The position numbers and the translations under genes were made by a program. A model generated the notes under the pieces. That model had not been told where the DNA came from. It made no database searches and saw only the letters and a program-made list of their open reading frames with translations. Below, piece by piece: positions 35,139 through 43,628 of a DNA stretch of 48,137 nt (positions are counted from its first letter, which is position 1; the number at the start of each line of letters is the position of its first letter). The stretch is from Campylobacteraceae bacterium (GTDB lineage Bacteria; Campylobacterota; Campylobacteria; Campylobacterales; Sulfurovaceae), in the NCBI GenBank assembly GCA_027034975.1, contig JALVWQ010000023.1, positions 1-48,137 on the forward strand, read 5' to 3'.

Positions 35139-35862
35139 AGCGTATAAACTCCTTGCTAAGCAGCTAGAGATCTCGGGTAAGCGAGCAAAAGAGTTAATAG
35201 ATCGAGGGTTAGTTTATGTTGGCGATAGAAAGCTAAAAATTGCAAGAGCCCAGCTTCCAAGCGATACGAAGTTTCGTGTAGAGATGCCAGCAAAGATTAA
35301 AAAGATATATGAAGATGAGAATCTCTTAGCAGTCAATAAGCCAGCCTTTTTAGATAGCTACGAAGTTGAGGCTTCGATTAGTGGGGCATTGCTGATTCAT
35401 CGACTCGATAGAGAGACAAGTGGAGTTTTACTCTTAGCAAAAAATGAAGTGTTCTTAAAAAAGGCGATAGAGAGTTTTCGTAACCGCAATGTAAAGAAGT
35501 TTTACACTGCTTGGGTAGAGGGTGTTGTCTATGAAGAGATGCTTATAGATGCACCAATCCATACTATTAAAGGCCCTAAGTCGATTTCGAAGATCAATAA
35601 AAGAATTGGAAAAGAGGCGATAACAATCGTAAAGCCAAATGAGGTGCAGGGGAAAAAGAGTAAAGTCGATATCGAAATTAAGACAGGGAGAACCCACCAG
35701 GTGCGTCTCCACTTAGCTCATGTAGGGCACCCGATTGTTGGAGATGAGCAGTATGGAAGCCCAACAAAGAGTAAAAGAATTTTGCTACATGCAAGCAAAG
35801 TAGAGATTTTTGGGCAAGAGATTATTGCTCCAGAACCGGCAGATATAATAAAGTATAAATAA
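35128..35862 (+). CDS. RluA-family pseudouridine synthase
   Basis: This enzyme isomerises uridines in 23S rRNA or tRNA. The 244-residue chain has an S4-like RNA-binding domain (about 1-60) and the catalytic domain with HRLDRETSGVLLLAKN, whose Asp is the nucleophile, near residue 93. GRTHQVRLHLAHVGHPIVGD follows, another family signature. It lies in the RluC/RluD group, but the target cannot be named; I give no symbol. Start GTG overlaps the previous gene. Confidence 0.88.
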   Translation: MEDKAYKLLAKQLEISGKRAKELIDRGLVYVGDRKLKIARAQLPSDTKFRVEMPAKIKKIYEDENLLAVNKPAFLDSYEVEASISGALLIHRLDRETSGVLLLAKNEVFLKKAIESFRNRNVKKFYTAWVEGVVYEEMLIDAPIHTIKGPKSISKINKRIGKEAITIVKPNEVQGKKSKVDIEIKTGRTHQVRLHLAHVGHPIVGDEQYGSPTKSKRILLHASKVEIFGQEIIAPEPADIIKYK

Positions 35863-35902
35863 TTTTAGATAAAATATGGGCAATCATATACGGGGGTAAT
35901 TG

Positions 35903-37264
35903 ATGTTTGATACTCTAACAGACAGTTTTAAAAATGCTATTGGAAAGATTCGATTTCATGATGATGAAAAAGCACTTAAAAAGGCTTTAACAGAGTTAAA
36001 AAAGTCACTTTTAAAGGCTGATGTGCACCATAAGGTGGTAAAAGAGCTCTTAACAAATGTAGAGAAAGATGTAAAAGCAGCAGGTGTTGGGAAGGATAAC
36101 TTCTTAAATGCACTCGCAAAAGAGTTGAATGTTATATTAACTGCAAAAGGAAACCAAGGCTTTGTATTTGCTCCAAAGCCACCAACAGTTGTACTTATGA
36201 CAGGGCTTCAGGGAAGTGGTAAAACAACGACTACCGGTAAACTAGCCTATATGCTTAAAGAGCAGAAGAAGAAAAAGGTTTTAATTGCTGCTGCAGACTT
36301 ACAGAGATTAGCAGCTGTCGAGCAGCTGCGGCAAATTGCAGAGCAAGTAGGTGTCGATTTGGTTGCAGATGAGAATGCATCGCCAGAAGAGATTGTAAAA
36401 AAGGCACTGAAAGAGGCCGAAGATGGTATGTATGATGTACTCTTAATCGATACCGCTGGTCGTTTAGCGATAGATGATGAGCTGATGGATGAGCTTGCCA
36501 AGGTAAAAGAGATTGCAAATCCAGATGAGATTTTCTATGTTGCCGATGCAATGACAGGTATCGATGCAGTGCGAACAGCAGCAACTTTTAAAGAGAAGAT
36601 TGGCATTACAGGTGTTGTTTTAAGTAAGTTCGATGCCGATAGTAAAGGTGGAGTTGCACTAGGTGTTGCCCATCAAGTTGGTGTTCCGCTTCGATTTATT
36701 GGTAGTGGCGAGAAGATGCCAGATCTTGAGGCGTTTATTCCTGATAGAATTGTAAAACGGCTCATGGGGGCAGGGGATCTAGAGAGTCTTATCGAAAAGA
36801 CAACAGCAGCTATTGATGAGAAGAGTGCAAAAAAGATTACAAAAAAGATCAAAAAAGGGCAGTTTAACTTTAATGACTTTTTAGAGCAGATGGAGCAGAT
36901 GAAGAAGCTTGGCTCTATGAAATCTCTCATGAGTATGATCCCTGGAATGAGTGGTATGGCTAAGCAGATTGGCGATATAGATTTAGAGAATTCAAAAGAG
37001 ATGAAACAGATAAAAGCGATGATCAACTCTATGACACCAAAAGAGCGAGAGAATCCAGATCTTTTAAATAATGCTCGAAAGAGAAGAATCGCAGCAGGTG
37101 CTGGGCTTGACCAGATGCAGGTAAATCGTGTCTTAAAGCAGTTTAAAAATGCTGCAAAGATGGCAAAAAAGCTCTCTGGAAAAGGTGGTATGAAACAGAT
37201 GCAAGATTTAATGAAGCAGATGCAAGGTGGTGGAGGCGGTATGCCACCTGGGCTTTTTAAATAG
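35903..37264 (+). CDS. ffh: Signal recognition particle protein Ffh
   Basis: Ffh binds signal peptides and the SRP RNA and guides ribosomes to FtsY. The 453-residue chain has an N domain (1-85), the G domain with GLQGSGKTTTTGKLA (P-loop near residue 105) and DTAGRLAIDDELMDEL, TKFDADSKGG-type SKFDADSKGG, then a methionine-rich M domain (about 300-453) with GAGLDQMQVNRVLKQF and a Gly/Met-rich tail. I chose the ATG following GGGGGTAA by six bases; a TTG one codon earlier is possible. The stop abuts the stop of the convergent flavin reductase gene with no base between. Confidence 0.96.
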   Translation: MFDTLTDSFKNAIGKIRFHDDEKALKKALTELKKSLLKADVHHKVVKELLTNVEKDVKAAGVGKDNFLNALAKELNVILTAKGNQGFVFAPKPPTVVLMTGLQGSGKTTTTGKLAYMLKEQKKKKVLIAAADLQRLAAVEQLRQIAEQVGVDLVADENASPEEIVKKALKEAEDGMYDVLLIDTAGRLAIDDELMDELAKVKEIANPDEIFYVADAMTGIDAVRTAATFKEKIGITGVVLSKFDADSKGGVALGVAHQVGVPLRFIGSGEKMPDLEAFIPDRIVKRLMGAGDLESLIEKTTAAIDEKSAKKITKKIKKGQFNFNDFLEQMEQMKKLGSMKSLMSMIPGMSGMAKQIGDIDLENSKEMKQIKAMINSMTPKERENPDLLNNARKRRIAAGAGLDQMQVNRVLKQFKNAAKMAKKLSGKGGMKQMQDLMKQMQGGGGGMPPGLFK

Positions 37265-37858
37265 TTATTCTACTTCGAGCTCATCGCCAAGCTCAAAGTA
37301 CCCTTTGCCTACCCGAGCAAGAGTAGGGCGGTGTGTATCTATCTTTATAGACTCTTTATCTTTTACTAGCGATTCATGAATATAGACTTTTTTTATCTCT
37401 ACAATAACAGGGATAGTCTTAGAACCTTCTAACTCTACCTCTTTGTAGTAGTCGCAAAAGAGAACAATCTGTGCACTCTTTGGTACAGCTGGGTAGTCTG
37501 GATTTAAAACTTTGGAATCGATTTGGTAAGAGCTATATTCACTCTGGTTGAACTCAAGTGAAGTAGCAGAATTATTGAGTGCTTGTAGGTCACTTGGTTG
37601 TGCGATAACAATAGAGCACTTTTTTGTCTCTCGCAGATTTCTAAGTGTATCTTTAGGTGTGCCATCGCTTTTGTGTCCAATAGATATTAAAAGTGTTGCA
37701 GGAGAGGATGAGAGTGGTGTAAAGTAGCTAAATGGTGCTAAGTTAAGAATATCTTTTTCTGATTGTGTGCTTACCCATGCAATCGGTCTTGGAGTTACAA
37801 TATTTGATATTAATTTATAGACATCGTTTGTCTCCAGATCCTCAATTGTATAGTGCAT
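37265..37858 (-). CDS. Flavin reductase-like FMN-binding protein
   Basis: A 197-residue protein of the flavin-reductase-like (PF01613) split-barrel family. VTPRPIAWVSTQSE and LAPFSYFTPLSSSPATLLISIG, near residues 21-55, are the FMN-binding signature, and the barrel continues through NPDYPAVPKSAQIVLF. Relatives supply reduced FMN to oxygenases or act on metals; the partner is unknown. I chose the ATG nine bases after AAGGGG, which removes a 26-residue extension. It is convergent with ffh, stop to stop, and divergent from rpsP. Confidence 0.83.
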   Translation of the reverse strand: MHYTIEDLETNDVYKLISNIVTPRPIAWVSTQSEKDILNLAPFSYFTPLSSSPATLLISIGHKSDGTPKDTLRNLRETKKCSIVIAQPSDLQALNNSATSLEFNQSEYSSYQIDSKVLNPDYPAVPKSAQIVLFCDYYKEVELEGSKTIPVIVEIKKVYIHESLVKDKESIKIDTHRPTLARVGKGYFELGDELEVE

Positions 37859-38019
37859 AGATTCCCCTTTTTTAGTTAGATTATAACAAAAATGCAATAT
37901 TATACTACTATTCGTGGCAAATTGTGACAATTCCAATTACAAAATAGTAAAAAAATTCTAAATTTAGGAAAAACAAAATATATAGAGAAGCTTTAATATT
38001 TTTTTTAATATAATTGTGG

Positions 38020-38025
38020 TAGAAT
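38020..38025 (+). promoter_or_regulatory. Candidate -10 box for the rpsP operon
   Basis: TAGAATTCGCC, 59 bases upstream of rpsP, resembles the TATAATTCGC boxes of rplY and mnmG. TATAAT at 38009-38014 is an alternative. Confidence 0.5.
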
Positions 38026-38083
38026 TCGCCACCAAAAAGTAGCATAATGCACTTTAGAAACTAAAAATTACCAAGGTAGGAAA

Positions 38084-38311
38084 ATGACAGTAATTAGATT
38101 AACAAGAATGGGTAGAAAGAAGAAGCCATTTTACAGAATCGTTGTAACAGATAGTAGAAAAAGAAGAGATGGTGGTTGGATCGAATCAATCGGTTACTAT
38201 AACCCAGTTGTTCCAAATAAAGATATTAAATTTGATGAAGAGAGATTAAATTACTGGTTAAGCGTTGGTGCACAAATGAGCCCAACAGTAAAAAGAATAA
38301 CAGGTAAATAA
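38084..38311 (+). CDS. rpsP: Small-subunit ribosomal protein S16
   Basis: A 75-residue S16 protein. It has the signatures [24 protein letters not shown] and the [12 protein letters not shown] turn. A ribosome site (GGTAGG) precedes the ATG. It is the first of rpsP-khpA-rimM-trmD-rplS, a conserved translation operon, three bases before khpA. The leader upstream of the start is about 50 bases and carries no recognised riboswitch. Confidence 0.98.
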   Translation: MTVIRLTRMGRKKKPFYRIVVTDSRKRRDGGWIESIGYYNPVVPNKDIKFDEERLNYWLSVGAQMSPTVKRITGK

Positions 38312-38314
38312 TTT

Positions 38315-38554
38315 ATGGTTAAAGATTTCATTGTAGAGTATGTAAAGCTTATTGCAAAGTACCCAGAAGAGGTATCGATAGATACAAATACTCTCGATGA
38401 AAACTTAACAGAACTGCTTCTTTATGTCCATCCAGATGATATAGGGAAGGTAATCGGAAAAGATGGTCGAATGATTAGCTCTATCAAGACTGTTATTTCT
38501 GGTTGTAAACCAAAGGGTGGACCAAGCTATAAAGTAAGCGTAAAAGCTAAATAG
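38315..38554 (+). CDS. khpA: KH-domain RNA-binding protein KhpA
   Basis: A 79-residue single KH-domain protein. The RNA-binding GxxG loop is GKDG (residues 48-51) in IGKVIGKDGRMISSIKTVI. KhpA partners with KhpB/Jag in other bacteria to bind many transcripts and affects division and shape. Position between rpsP and rimM is conserved. It is joined to rimM with no base between stop and start. Confidence 0.93.
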   Translation: MVKDFIVEYVKLIAKYPEEVSIDTNTLDENLTELLLYVHPDDIGKVIGKDGRMISSIKTVISGCKPKGGPSYKVSVKAK

Positions 38555-39085
38555 ATGGAGAGAGAAGAGCGTTTTTTAGTCGGACAGTTTGGAAGAACTG
38601 TTGGCTTAAAAGGGGACTTAAAGCTCAATCTCTCTACAGACTTTCCTGAACAGTTTAAAGTTGGTCGCAAACTTCAGACCAATCGCGGTGAAGTAACAAT
38701 AGAACACTACAATCCAAAACGAAACACAATCAAACTTGAAGGTATCGACACTCCAGAAGATGCAAAAAGATATACCAATGCAAAGATTTTCTCGACACGA
38801 GAAGAGACAAAGCAGTATTGTACGCTCAAAGAGGGGCAATACTTTTGGTTCGATCTTATAGGGTGCAATATTGTAGAAGAGGGCGAGAGTTTAGGCGTTG
38901 TTAAAGAGATTCAAAGACTCCCACAAGGAGACTACTTCTTAATCGAGAGCGACACATCACTTGTAGAGAGTGGATTTGCAAAATCTTTTTTACTCCCTTA
39001 TATTCCGCACTTTATTCAAACAGTTGATATTGACGCTAAAACCATAACTGTTTGTGGTGCTAAAGATATTTTAGAAGCGAGTTAA
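38555..39085 (+). CDS. rimM: Ribosome maturation factor RimM
   Basis: RimM assists 30S head assembly by binding S19. The 176-residue chain has the N-terminal RimM barrel with VGQFGRTVGLKGDLKL, then the PRC-barrel domain, where YFWFDLIGCNIVEEGESLG is seen. The ending LPYIPHFIQTVDI is common in the family. It starts at the base after khpA's stop and ends at the base before trmD, an unusually tight fit that implies strict translational coupling. Confidence 0.94.
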   Translation: MEREERFLVGQFGRTVGLKGDLKLNLSTDFPEQFKVGRKLQTNRGEVTIEHYNPKRNTIKLEGIDTPEDAKRYTNAKIFSTREETKQYCTLKEGQYFWFDLIGCNIVEEGESLGVVKEIQRLPQGDYFLIESDTSLVESGFAKSFLLPYIPHFIQTVDIDAKTITVCGAKDILEAS

Positions 39086-39784
39086 ATGCGTTTTAATTTT
39101 GTTACACTCTTTCCTAATATTATAGAGGGCTATTTTAGCGATTCAATTCTTTCTAGAGCTATTAAAGAGTCGCATATTGAGCTACACTTCTACAATCCGC
39201 GAGACTACTCGACAAATCGTCATAAAAAGGTTGATGATGCCATAGTTGGTGGCGGTGCTGGTATGCTGATGGTTATGCAACCGCTTGTAGATACCATTAA
39301 GGCAATAAAAACTGAAGATCCAGAGACAAAGGTTATTGCCCTAACACCTGTTGCAAAAAAGTTTAATCAAAAAGATGCAAAACGCTTAGCAAAGAGTGAA
39401 TCTATTACATTAGTTTGTGGTCGATACGAGGGTTTTGATGAGCGGTTTATCGAAAATTATGTAGATGAAGTTTTAAGCATTGGCGATTTTATCTTAACTG
39501 GTGGCGAGCTAGCTGCTATGATAGTGTGTGATGCAGTGGCAAGAAATGTAGAGGGAGTTTTGGGAAATAGCGACTCTTTAGTCGAGGAGAGCTTTGAAAA
39601 TTCGCTTTTAGAAGCACCATCTTTTACAAAGCCAAATATTTATGAAGAAAAAGCTGTAATTTCAGAGTTCTTAAAGGGGAATCATAGTAAAATCGCGTCC
39701 ACTAAACTGAACTTAGCTTTGTGTAAGACAAACTATTTTAGGCCAGATATTTTTTGTAAGGTAAAGGGTGAGCATGAGAAATAA
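39086..39784 (+). CDS. trmD: tRNA (guanine-N1)-methyltransferase
   Basis: TrmD methylates G37 next to the anticodon, preventing frameshifts. The 232-residue chain has the N-terminal [23 protein letters not shown], the knot segment [11 protein letters not shown] and [14 protein letters not shown], which binds S-adenosylmethionine. It starts immediately after rimM and overlaps rplS by 11 bases. Length is slightly shorter than the enterobacterial enzyme but all motifs are present. Confidence 0.97.
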   Translation: MRFNFVTLFPNIIEGYFSDSILSRAIKESHIELHFYNPRDYSTNRHKKVDDAIVGGGAGMLMVMQPLVDTIKAIKTEDPETKVIALTPVAKKFNQKDAKRLAKSESITLVCGRYEGFDERFIENYVDEVLSIGDFILTGGELAAMIVCDAVARNVEGVLGNSDSLVEESFENSLLEAPSFTKPNIYEEKAVISEFLKGNHSKIASTKLNLALCKTNYFRPDIFCKVKGEHEK

Positions 39785-40133
39785 GTATATTGAGAGCTTT
39801 GAGAAAGCACAGATTGAGGCTAAAGAGATTCCAGATTTTAGAGCTGGTGACACTGTAAGAGTTGCAGTTAGAATTAAAGAGGGTAACAAAGAGCGTGTAC
39901 AGAACTACGAGGGTGTATGTATCGCTATTCGTGGTGAAGGTACAGGGAAAACTTTTACAGTTAGAAAAATTGGTGCTAACAACATTGGTGTAGAGAGAAT
40001 TTTCCCACTATACTCTGATAGTATCGAAGGTATCGAAGTAGTAAGAAGAGGTAGAGTAAGAAGAGCAAAACTATTCTACTTAAGAAATCTTCGTGGTAAA
40101 GCTGCAAGAATTAAAGAACTTCGTAGAAAATAG
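39774..40133 (+). CDS. rplS: Large-subunit ribosomal protein L19
   Basis: A 119-residue L19 protein. [26 protein letters not shown], shown by its FRAGD start, and [33 protein letters not shown] give the family signature. I chose the ATG preceded by AAAGGG five bases upstream, so it overlaps trmD by 11 bases; an upstream start would lie further inside trmD. A weak stem (AGAGCCC/GGGTTCT) follows. Confidence 0.97.
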   Translation: MRNKYIESFEKAQIEAKEIPDFRAGDTVRVAVRIKEGNKERVQNYEGVCIAIRGEGTGKTFTVRKIGANNIGVERIFPLYSDSIEGIEVVRRGRVRRAKLFYLRNLRGKAARIKELRRK

Positions 40134-40140
40134 TAATTTC

Positions 40141-40159
40141 AGAGCCCTTTGTGGGTTCT
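40141..40159 (+). terminator. Weak hairpin after rplS
   Basis: AGAGCCC and GGGTTCT pair (one G-U) with a five-base loop, seven bases after the rplS stop. No U-run follows, so it may only slow polymerase, and the downstream gene starts eight bases later. Confidence 0.4.
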
Positions 40160-40166
40160 TACTCTA

Positions 40167-40694
40167 ATGGACTTTATACAACAAATACTCCGAAAACTTT
40201 TTTATTTAATTCAGTTCACACTAGTACTTCTCTATATTCTTTTAGAAGAGCTCATATGGGAGCAGTTTGCAAAACCGCTTTTTCGCTACTTAAAGTATTT
40301 AAAACTTTTTGAGAAGTTCGAAGCCTTTCTTGCAAAGCAGAACCGCTATACAATTTTACTTTTCTTTCTGCTTGTTTTAGTAGTAGCTGAGCTATTAGGG
40401 GTGGCTTCTGCTGTTGTTGCAGTACAGGGGCATATTATTACGGCAATTATTGCTTATGGTTTAAAGTTACTCTTAGCTGCTTTTGCCTTTTGGGTTTTGA
40501 ATACACAAAAGAGTAAACTGCTCTCTTTTGGATGGTTTGCTTATCTTTACGAAAAGACGATAGCAATTAAAAAGTATATTCAAGAGAGCTCAATTTATAA
40601 ACGGATTATAAAGATATCGCAGAGAGTAAAACTCTATTTAAAACTTCGTTTGACAAACTTTAAAAACTACATTCTTAATAGATTTTGGCGTTAA
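40167..40694 (+). CDS. Unknown membrane protein between rplS and recQ
   Basis: I do not recognise this 175-residue protein. Hydrophobic segments lie at about residues 8-28 (KLFYLIQFTLVLLYILL), 61-82 (TILLFFLLVLVVAELLG) and 90-110 (ITAIIAYGLKLLLAAFAFWVL). The C-terminal 60 residues are basic (IKKYIQESSIYKRIIK) and would lie in the cytoplasm. No catalytic motif is visible. I used the ATG; a TTG 18 bases upstream would overlap the rplS hairpin. There is no strong ribosome site. It is three bases before recQ and may be co-transcribed with it. Confidence 0.75.
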   Translation: MDFIQQILRKLFYLIQFTLVLLYILLEELIWEQFAKPLFRYLKYLKLFEKFEAFLAKQNRYTILLFFLLVLVVAELLGVASAVVAVQGHIITAIIAYGLKLLLAAFAFWVLNTQKSKLLSFGWFAYLYEKTIAIKKYIQESSIYKRIIKISQRVKLYLKLRLTNFKNYILNRFWR

Positions 40695-40697
40695 GCT

Positions 40698-42485
40698 ATG
40701 CAAAAAAGAGAGCTTTTAAAAAAGTACTTTGGGCATAGCGAATTTCGAGAGCTGCAAGAAGAGGTAATAGACTCTATACTATCACAACAAGATGTGCTTA
40801 TGATTTTGCCAACTGGCGGTGGTAAATCGTTATGCTACCAGCTGCCTACTATGCTTATGAGTGGGGTAACTGTTGTAGTCTCTCCTCTACTTGCCCTTAT
40901 GCACGACCAAGTCGTAGCCCTAAGAGCCAATGGCATTAGTGCTGCAATGGTTAGCTCTATGCAGAGTTTAGAAGAGATTAGAGCAATAGAGAGACAACTC
41001 TACAACAAAGAGATAAAGCTGCTCTATGTAGCACCTGAGAGGCTCCAAAACGAGTATTTCTTGCAACTACTACACAACTTGAGTTTAAACTTTTTCGTAA
41101 TCGATGAAGCACACTGTGTAAGTGAGTGGGGTCATGAGTTTAGAGAGGATTACCGTAAACTCTCACTATTAAAACAGAACTTTCCAAATACGCCAATAGC
41201 GGCATTTACCGCAACGGCTACAAAGGCTGTTGAGAGCGATATAGTAAAAGCCCTAAGATTAGAGAGCCCAAAGATTGTAAGAGGCAAGCTTTTTCGTAAA
41301 AACCTAACAATCCGAGTACAAAATCGCCTTAAAGATGGTAAAGCACAACTGCTAGAGTTTATCAAAAGTTTTAATGGGGAGAGTGGGATTGTCTATACAC
41401 TCTCTCGTAAATCTACCGAGAGTATTGCTGCTTTTTTGCAGAGCAAAGGCATTAAGGCAATGCCTTACCATGCAGGGCTTAGCAGCGAGTTAAAAAACAA
41501 AACCTATGCCGATTTTATAGCCGATAAATTAGAGGTAGTAGTGGCCACAATCGCCTTTGGTATGGGGATAGATAAGAGCAATATTCGATTTGTAGCCCAT
41601 TTAAGTATGCCAAAGACAATAGAGAACTTCTACCAAGAGATAGGCAGAGCAGGGCGAGATGGCTTAGAGTCGCAAACTTTGCTGCTTTTTGGTGCAAGCG
41701 ATATAGTGCAACAAAAGTCATTTTTAGAAGATTTGCCCCAGACTCCATATAAAGAGCATGCATTCGAAAAGCTCAATGCAATGGTAAAATTTGCAAGTTC
41801 GCAACTTTGCCGACACAAATATATAGCTAACTATTTCGATGACGATATAGAACCATGTGGTAACAAGTGTGACAACTGCTTAGAACCAGATAGAAACAGC
41901 ATCGATATTACTACAAATGCCCAAAAACTCCTCTCTGCCATATACAGAACAGGGCAGAGCTTTGGCTTGCACTATGTTATAGATGTTCTTAGAGGCAGCA
42001 AAGAGCAAAGAGTCTTGCAAAATGGGCATGATAGCTTAAGCGTATATGGCATAGGAGCCGATTTAAGCAAATCGCAATGGCTAAGCATAGGCGACAGACT
42101 TTTAGAGCTAGAAGCTGTAAATATAGGCGAATTTAGAGTATACGCCCTTACAAACTTTGGAATCGAAATTCTAAAAGGTAAACATAAAATAGAGATCAAC
42201 GAAGATAGACTCTCTGTTAAAAAACAGAAAGCCAAAGCAAAAGCCAAAATAGATACGAGCGATTACAATGTTGCAATTTTTGAAAAACTGCGAGAGTTAC
42301 GCCTGCAAATCTCCCAAAAAGAGGGCATACCACCATATATAGTATTCTCCGACAAAACCCTAAAAGAGCTAAGCATTAGAAAACCTAGCACAAAAGAGGA
42401 GATGCTAGAGATCCACGGCATAGGCGAAGTAAAGTTCGAGCGGTATGGCGAGATTTTTTTAGAGTTGCTGACCAATTTAGGGTAG
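40698..42485 (+). CDS. recQ: ATP-dependent DNA helicase RecQ
   Basis: RecQ unwinds 3'-tailed duplexes and works in recombination repair. The 595-residue chain has helicase motif I ILPTGGGKSLCYQLP (residues 36-50), motif II DEAH (136-139) followed by SEWGHEFRE, FTATATKAV, then HAGL and QEIGRAGRDG as motif VI. A zinc site (Cys residues in CRHKYIANYF and CGNKCDNC) precedes a winged helix. The C-terminal HRDC domain spans about 519-592 (KELSIRKPSTKEEMLEIHGIG). The full RecQ-Ct is present. It is the last gene of the core block before the accessory island; the stop is 12 bases from the convergent antitoxin gene. Confidence 0.95.
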   Translation: MQKRELLKKYFGHSEFRELQEEVIDSILSQQDVLMILPTGGGKSLCYQLPTMLMSGVTVVVSPLLALMHDQVVALRANGISAAMVSSMQSLEEIRAIERQLYNKEIKLLYVAPERLQNEYFLQLLHNLSLNFFVIDEAHCVSEWGHEFREDYRKLSLLKQNFPNTPIAAFTATATKAVESDIVKALRLESPKIVRGKLFRKNLTIRVQNRLKDGKAQLLEFIKSFNGESGIVYTLSRKSTESIAAFLQSKGIKAMPYHAGLSSELKNKTYADFIADKLEVVVATIAFGMGIDKSNIRFVAHLSMPKTIENFYQEIGRAGRDGLESQTLLLFGASDIVQQKSFLEDLPQTPYKEHAFEKLNAMVKFASSQLCRHKYIANYFDDDIEPCGNKCDNCLEPDRNSIDITTNAQKLLSAIYRTGQSFGLHYVIDVLRGSKEQRVLQNGHDSLSVYGIGADLSKSQWLSIGDRLLELEAVNIGEFRVYALTNFGIEILKGKHKIEINEDRLSVKKQKAKAKAKIDTSDYNVAIFEKLRELRLQISQKEGIPPYIVFSDKTLKELSIRKPSTKEEMLEIHGIGEVKFERYGEIFLELLTNLG

Positions 42486-42488
42486 ATG

Positions 42489-42507
42489 AGCAGGTGTTTA
42501 ACCTGCT
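42489..42507. terminator. Hairpin between convergent recQ and antitoxin gene
   Basis: AGCAGGT, five-base loop, ACCTGCT: a perfect seven-base stem overlapping the antitoxin stop and just after the recQ stop. It could serve both transcripts, although T-tracts are short. Confidence 0.5.
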
Positions 42508-42794
42508 GTCTTGTTGTCATCTAAGGGGACTAATCTACCACTAATGTACTGATGTAAAATACTAGATATTAAAGTTTGATAAGGCATTCCCATTTCAACT
42601 GCATTAGTCTTTATGGCTTCCAAATCAAAAGAAGATAGCCTAATATTTATCCTTTTATCTTTTTTGAGACTGTTTTTTGCTATCTCTTGATGCTCTTTTA
42701 TCTCATCTTGAAGATTATCAACAGATACCCATTCATCATTTTCAATAGACTTTAAAAGCTCTTGTTCTTCTTTATCTAACTTATAATCTTTCAT
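42498..42794 (-). CDS. BrnA-like / CopG-type antitoxin
   Basis: A 98-residue protein that I read as the antitoxin of a toxin-antitoxin pair. The middle DKRINIRLSSFDLEAIKTNAVEMG followed by MPYQTLISSILHQYISG, shown for its strand-helix-helix pattern, is a ribbon-helix-helix DNA-binding unit of the BrnA type; the N-terminal part is charged and acidic (DKEEQELLKSIENDEW), as expected for a toxin-binding arm. Its ATG overlaps the toxin stop by four bases (ATGA), so they are co-translated with the toxin first. Assignment to BrnA is by architecture and order. Confidence 0.8.
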   Translation of the reverse strand: MKDYKLDKEEQELLKSIENDEWVSVDNLQDEIKEHQEIAKNSLKKDKRINIRLSSFDLEAIKTNAVEMGMPYQTLISSILHQYISGRLVPLDDNKTAG

Positions 42795-43072
42795 GACTTA
42801 GCTCCTAAATATTTTTTAGTTAATTTTCTACTTGGAATAATTGTTTTTAAAAATCTTGTATTTTCATCCTCTTCAACAAATGGAATAGCATAAACATAGC
42901 TTTTTATCACAACAACTAATATCTTTTGATGTGAATACTTCTCACTGTTTGGATGTTTAATAATATCAAGCAAATCTCCTTGCTCAATATGCATAACAAC
43001 CTGCTCAAAACTAATATCTCTAGTTTGTTTCAAAATGATATTTTTTTCTTTATTCCATTTGTAAATTTTCAT
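42791..43072 (-). CDS. BrnT-like toxin
   Basis: A 93-residue protein with the BrnT-like opening MKIYKWNKEKN (compare the FEWDPxKNxxN of BrnT), the SFEQVVMHIEQGDLL helix and strands in KILVVVIKSYVYAIPFVEE, with TRFLKTIIPSRKLTKKYL near the end. BrnT toxins are RelE-fold ribonucleases. The Asn and basic residues at the end could be catalytic, but I cannot assign them. It overlaps the downstream antitoxin gene by four bases. A -10 box ends seven bases before the ATG and there is no Shine-Dalgarno, so the message may be leaderless. Confidence 0.78.
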   Translation of the reverse strand: MKIYKWNKEKNIILKQTRDISFEQVVMHIEQGDLLDIIKHPNSEKYSHQKILVVVIKSYVYAIPFVEEDENTRFLKTIIPSRKLTKKYLGAKS

Positions 43073-43078
43073 AGTTTA

Positions 43079-43108
43079 ACTATATCAAAAATGTGTGCCT
43101 TTTGTCAA
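43079..43108 (-). promoter_or_regulatory. Promoter of the BrnT/BrnA-like operon (TTGACA and TATAGT)
   Basis: On the minus strand TTGACA (43103-43108) and TATAGT (43079-43084) are 18 bases apart. ACATATTGACA also precedes the MazEF genes. A second TTGACA is 15 bases upstream (43118-43123) without a matching -10. The predicted start falls at about the toxin ATG. Confidence 0.6.
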
Positions 43109-43295
43109 TATGTAAAATGTCAAAATATTTATCTTCTCAGAAATTTTCAGGAAACTTTTTGCTAAAGCAAAACCACATAATTTATGATGACAAGATTTGA
43201 ATATCAGAGATATTATTTTTTACAATGATTTTAATAAAGTGAGGATAACGACTATCGTGTGGAATAAATTAGCCGTTAGAGTCAAATATTTCTGT

Positions 43296-43628
43296 TTACT
43301 CTAATATGCTATCAACAATGCCTAATATTTGATTTATCGTATCAATATCGGCTTTTTCTACTAATTTAATTTTTCTAGTATTGTAATCAATTGATTTTAA
43401 CTGCTCTGTCATAATGTAGCCACTTACATTTTTACCATCATATCTAATATGAAATGGAAAATCCCTTTTGGTATTTGTAATAGGGCATGCAAATGCAAGT
43501 CCTAAATATTGATTGAAAGTTTTATTGCTGACAATAATTGCTGGTCTTCTTCCTTTTTGTTCATGTCCACTTTGTGGATCAAAAGTTAAAATAACAATAT
43601 CACCTTGTTCTGGAATGTATTTTACCAT
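43296..43628 (-). CDS. mazF: MazF-type mRNA interferase toxin
   Basis: A 110-residue PemK/MazF toxin, a sequence-specific endoribonuclease. EQGDIVILTFDPQSGHEQKGRRPAIIVSN carries the Gly-x-Arg-Arg-Pro-Ala loop (residues 25-31), NQYLGLAFACPITN has the typical Thr/Asn turn, and FHI and GYIMTEQLKSIDYNTRK, with Glu, Gln and Lys, are MazF signatures. It overlaps the antitoxin gene by seven bases. An inverted repeat TTAGAGT/ACTCTAA (43276-43304) overlaps the 3' end. Confidence 0.92.
   Translation of the reverse strand: MVKYIPEQGDIVILTFDPQSGHEQKGRRPAIIVSNKTFNQYLGLAFACPITNTKRDFPFHIRYDGKNVSGYIMTEQLKSIDYNTRKIKLVEKADIDTINQILGIVDSILE

Noticed and set aside
42953-43165. 70-codon plus-strand frame opposite the BrnT-like gene
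   Set aside because: Antisense to the toxin gene, no ribosome site and no recognisable features.
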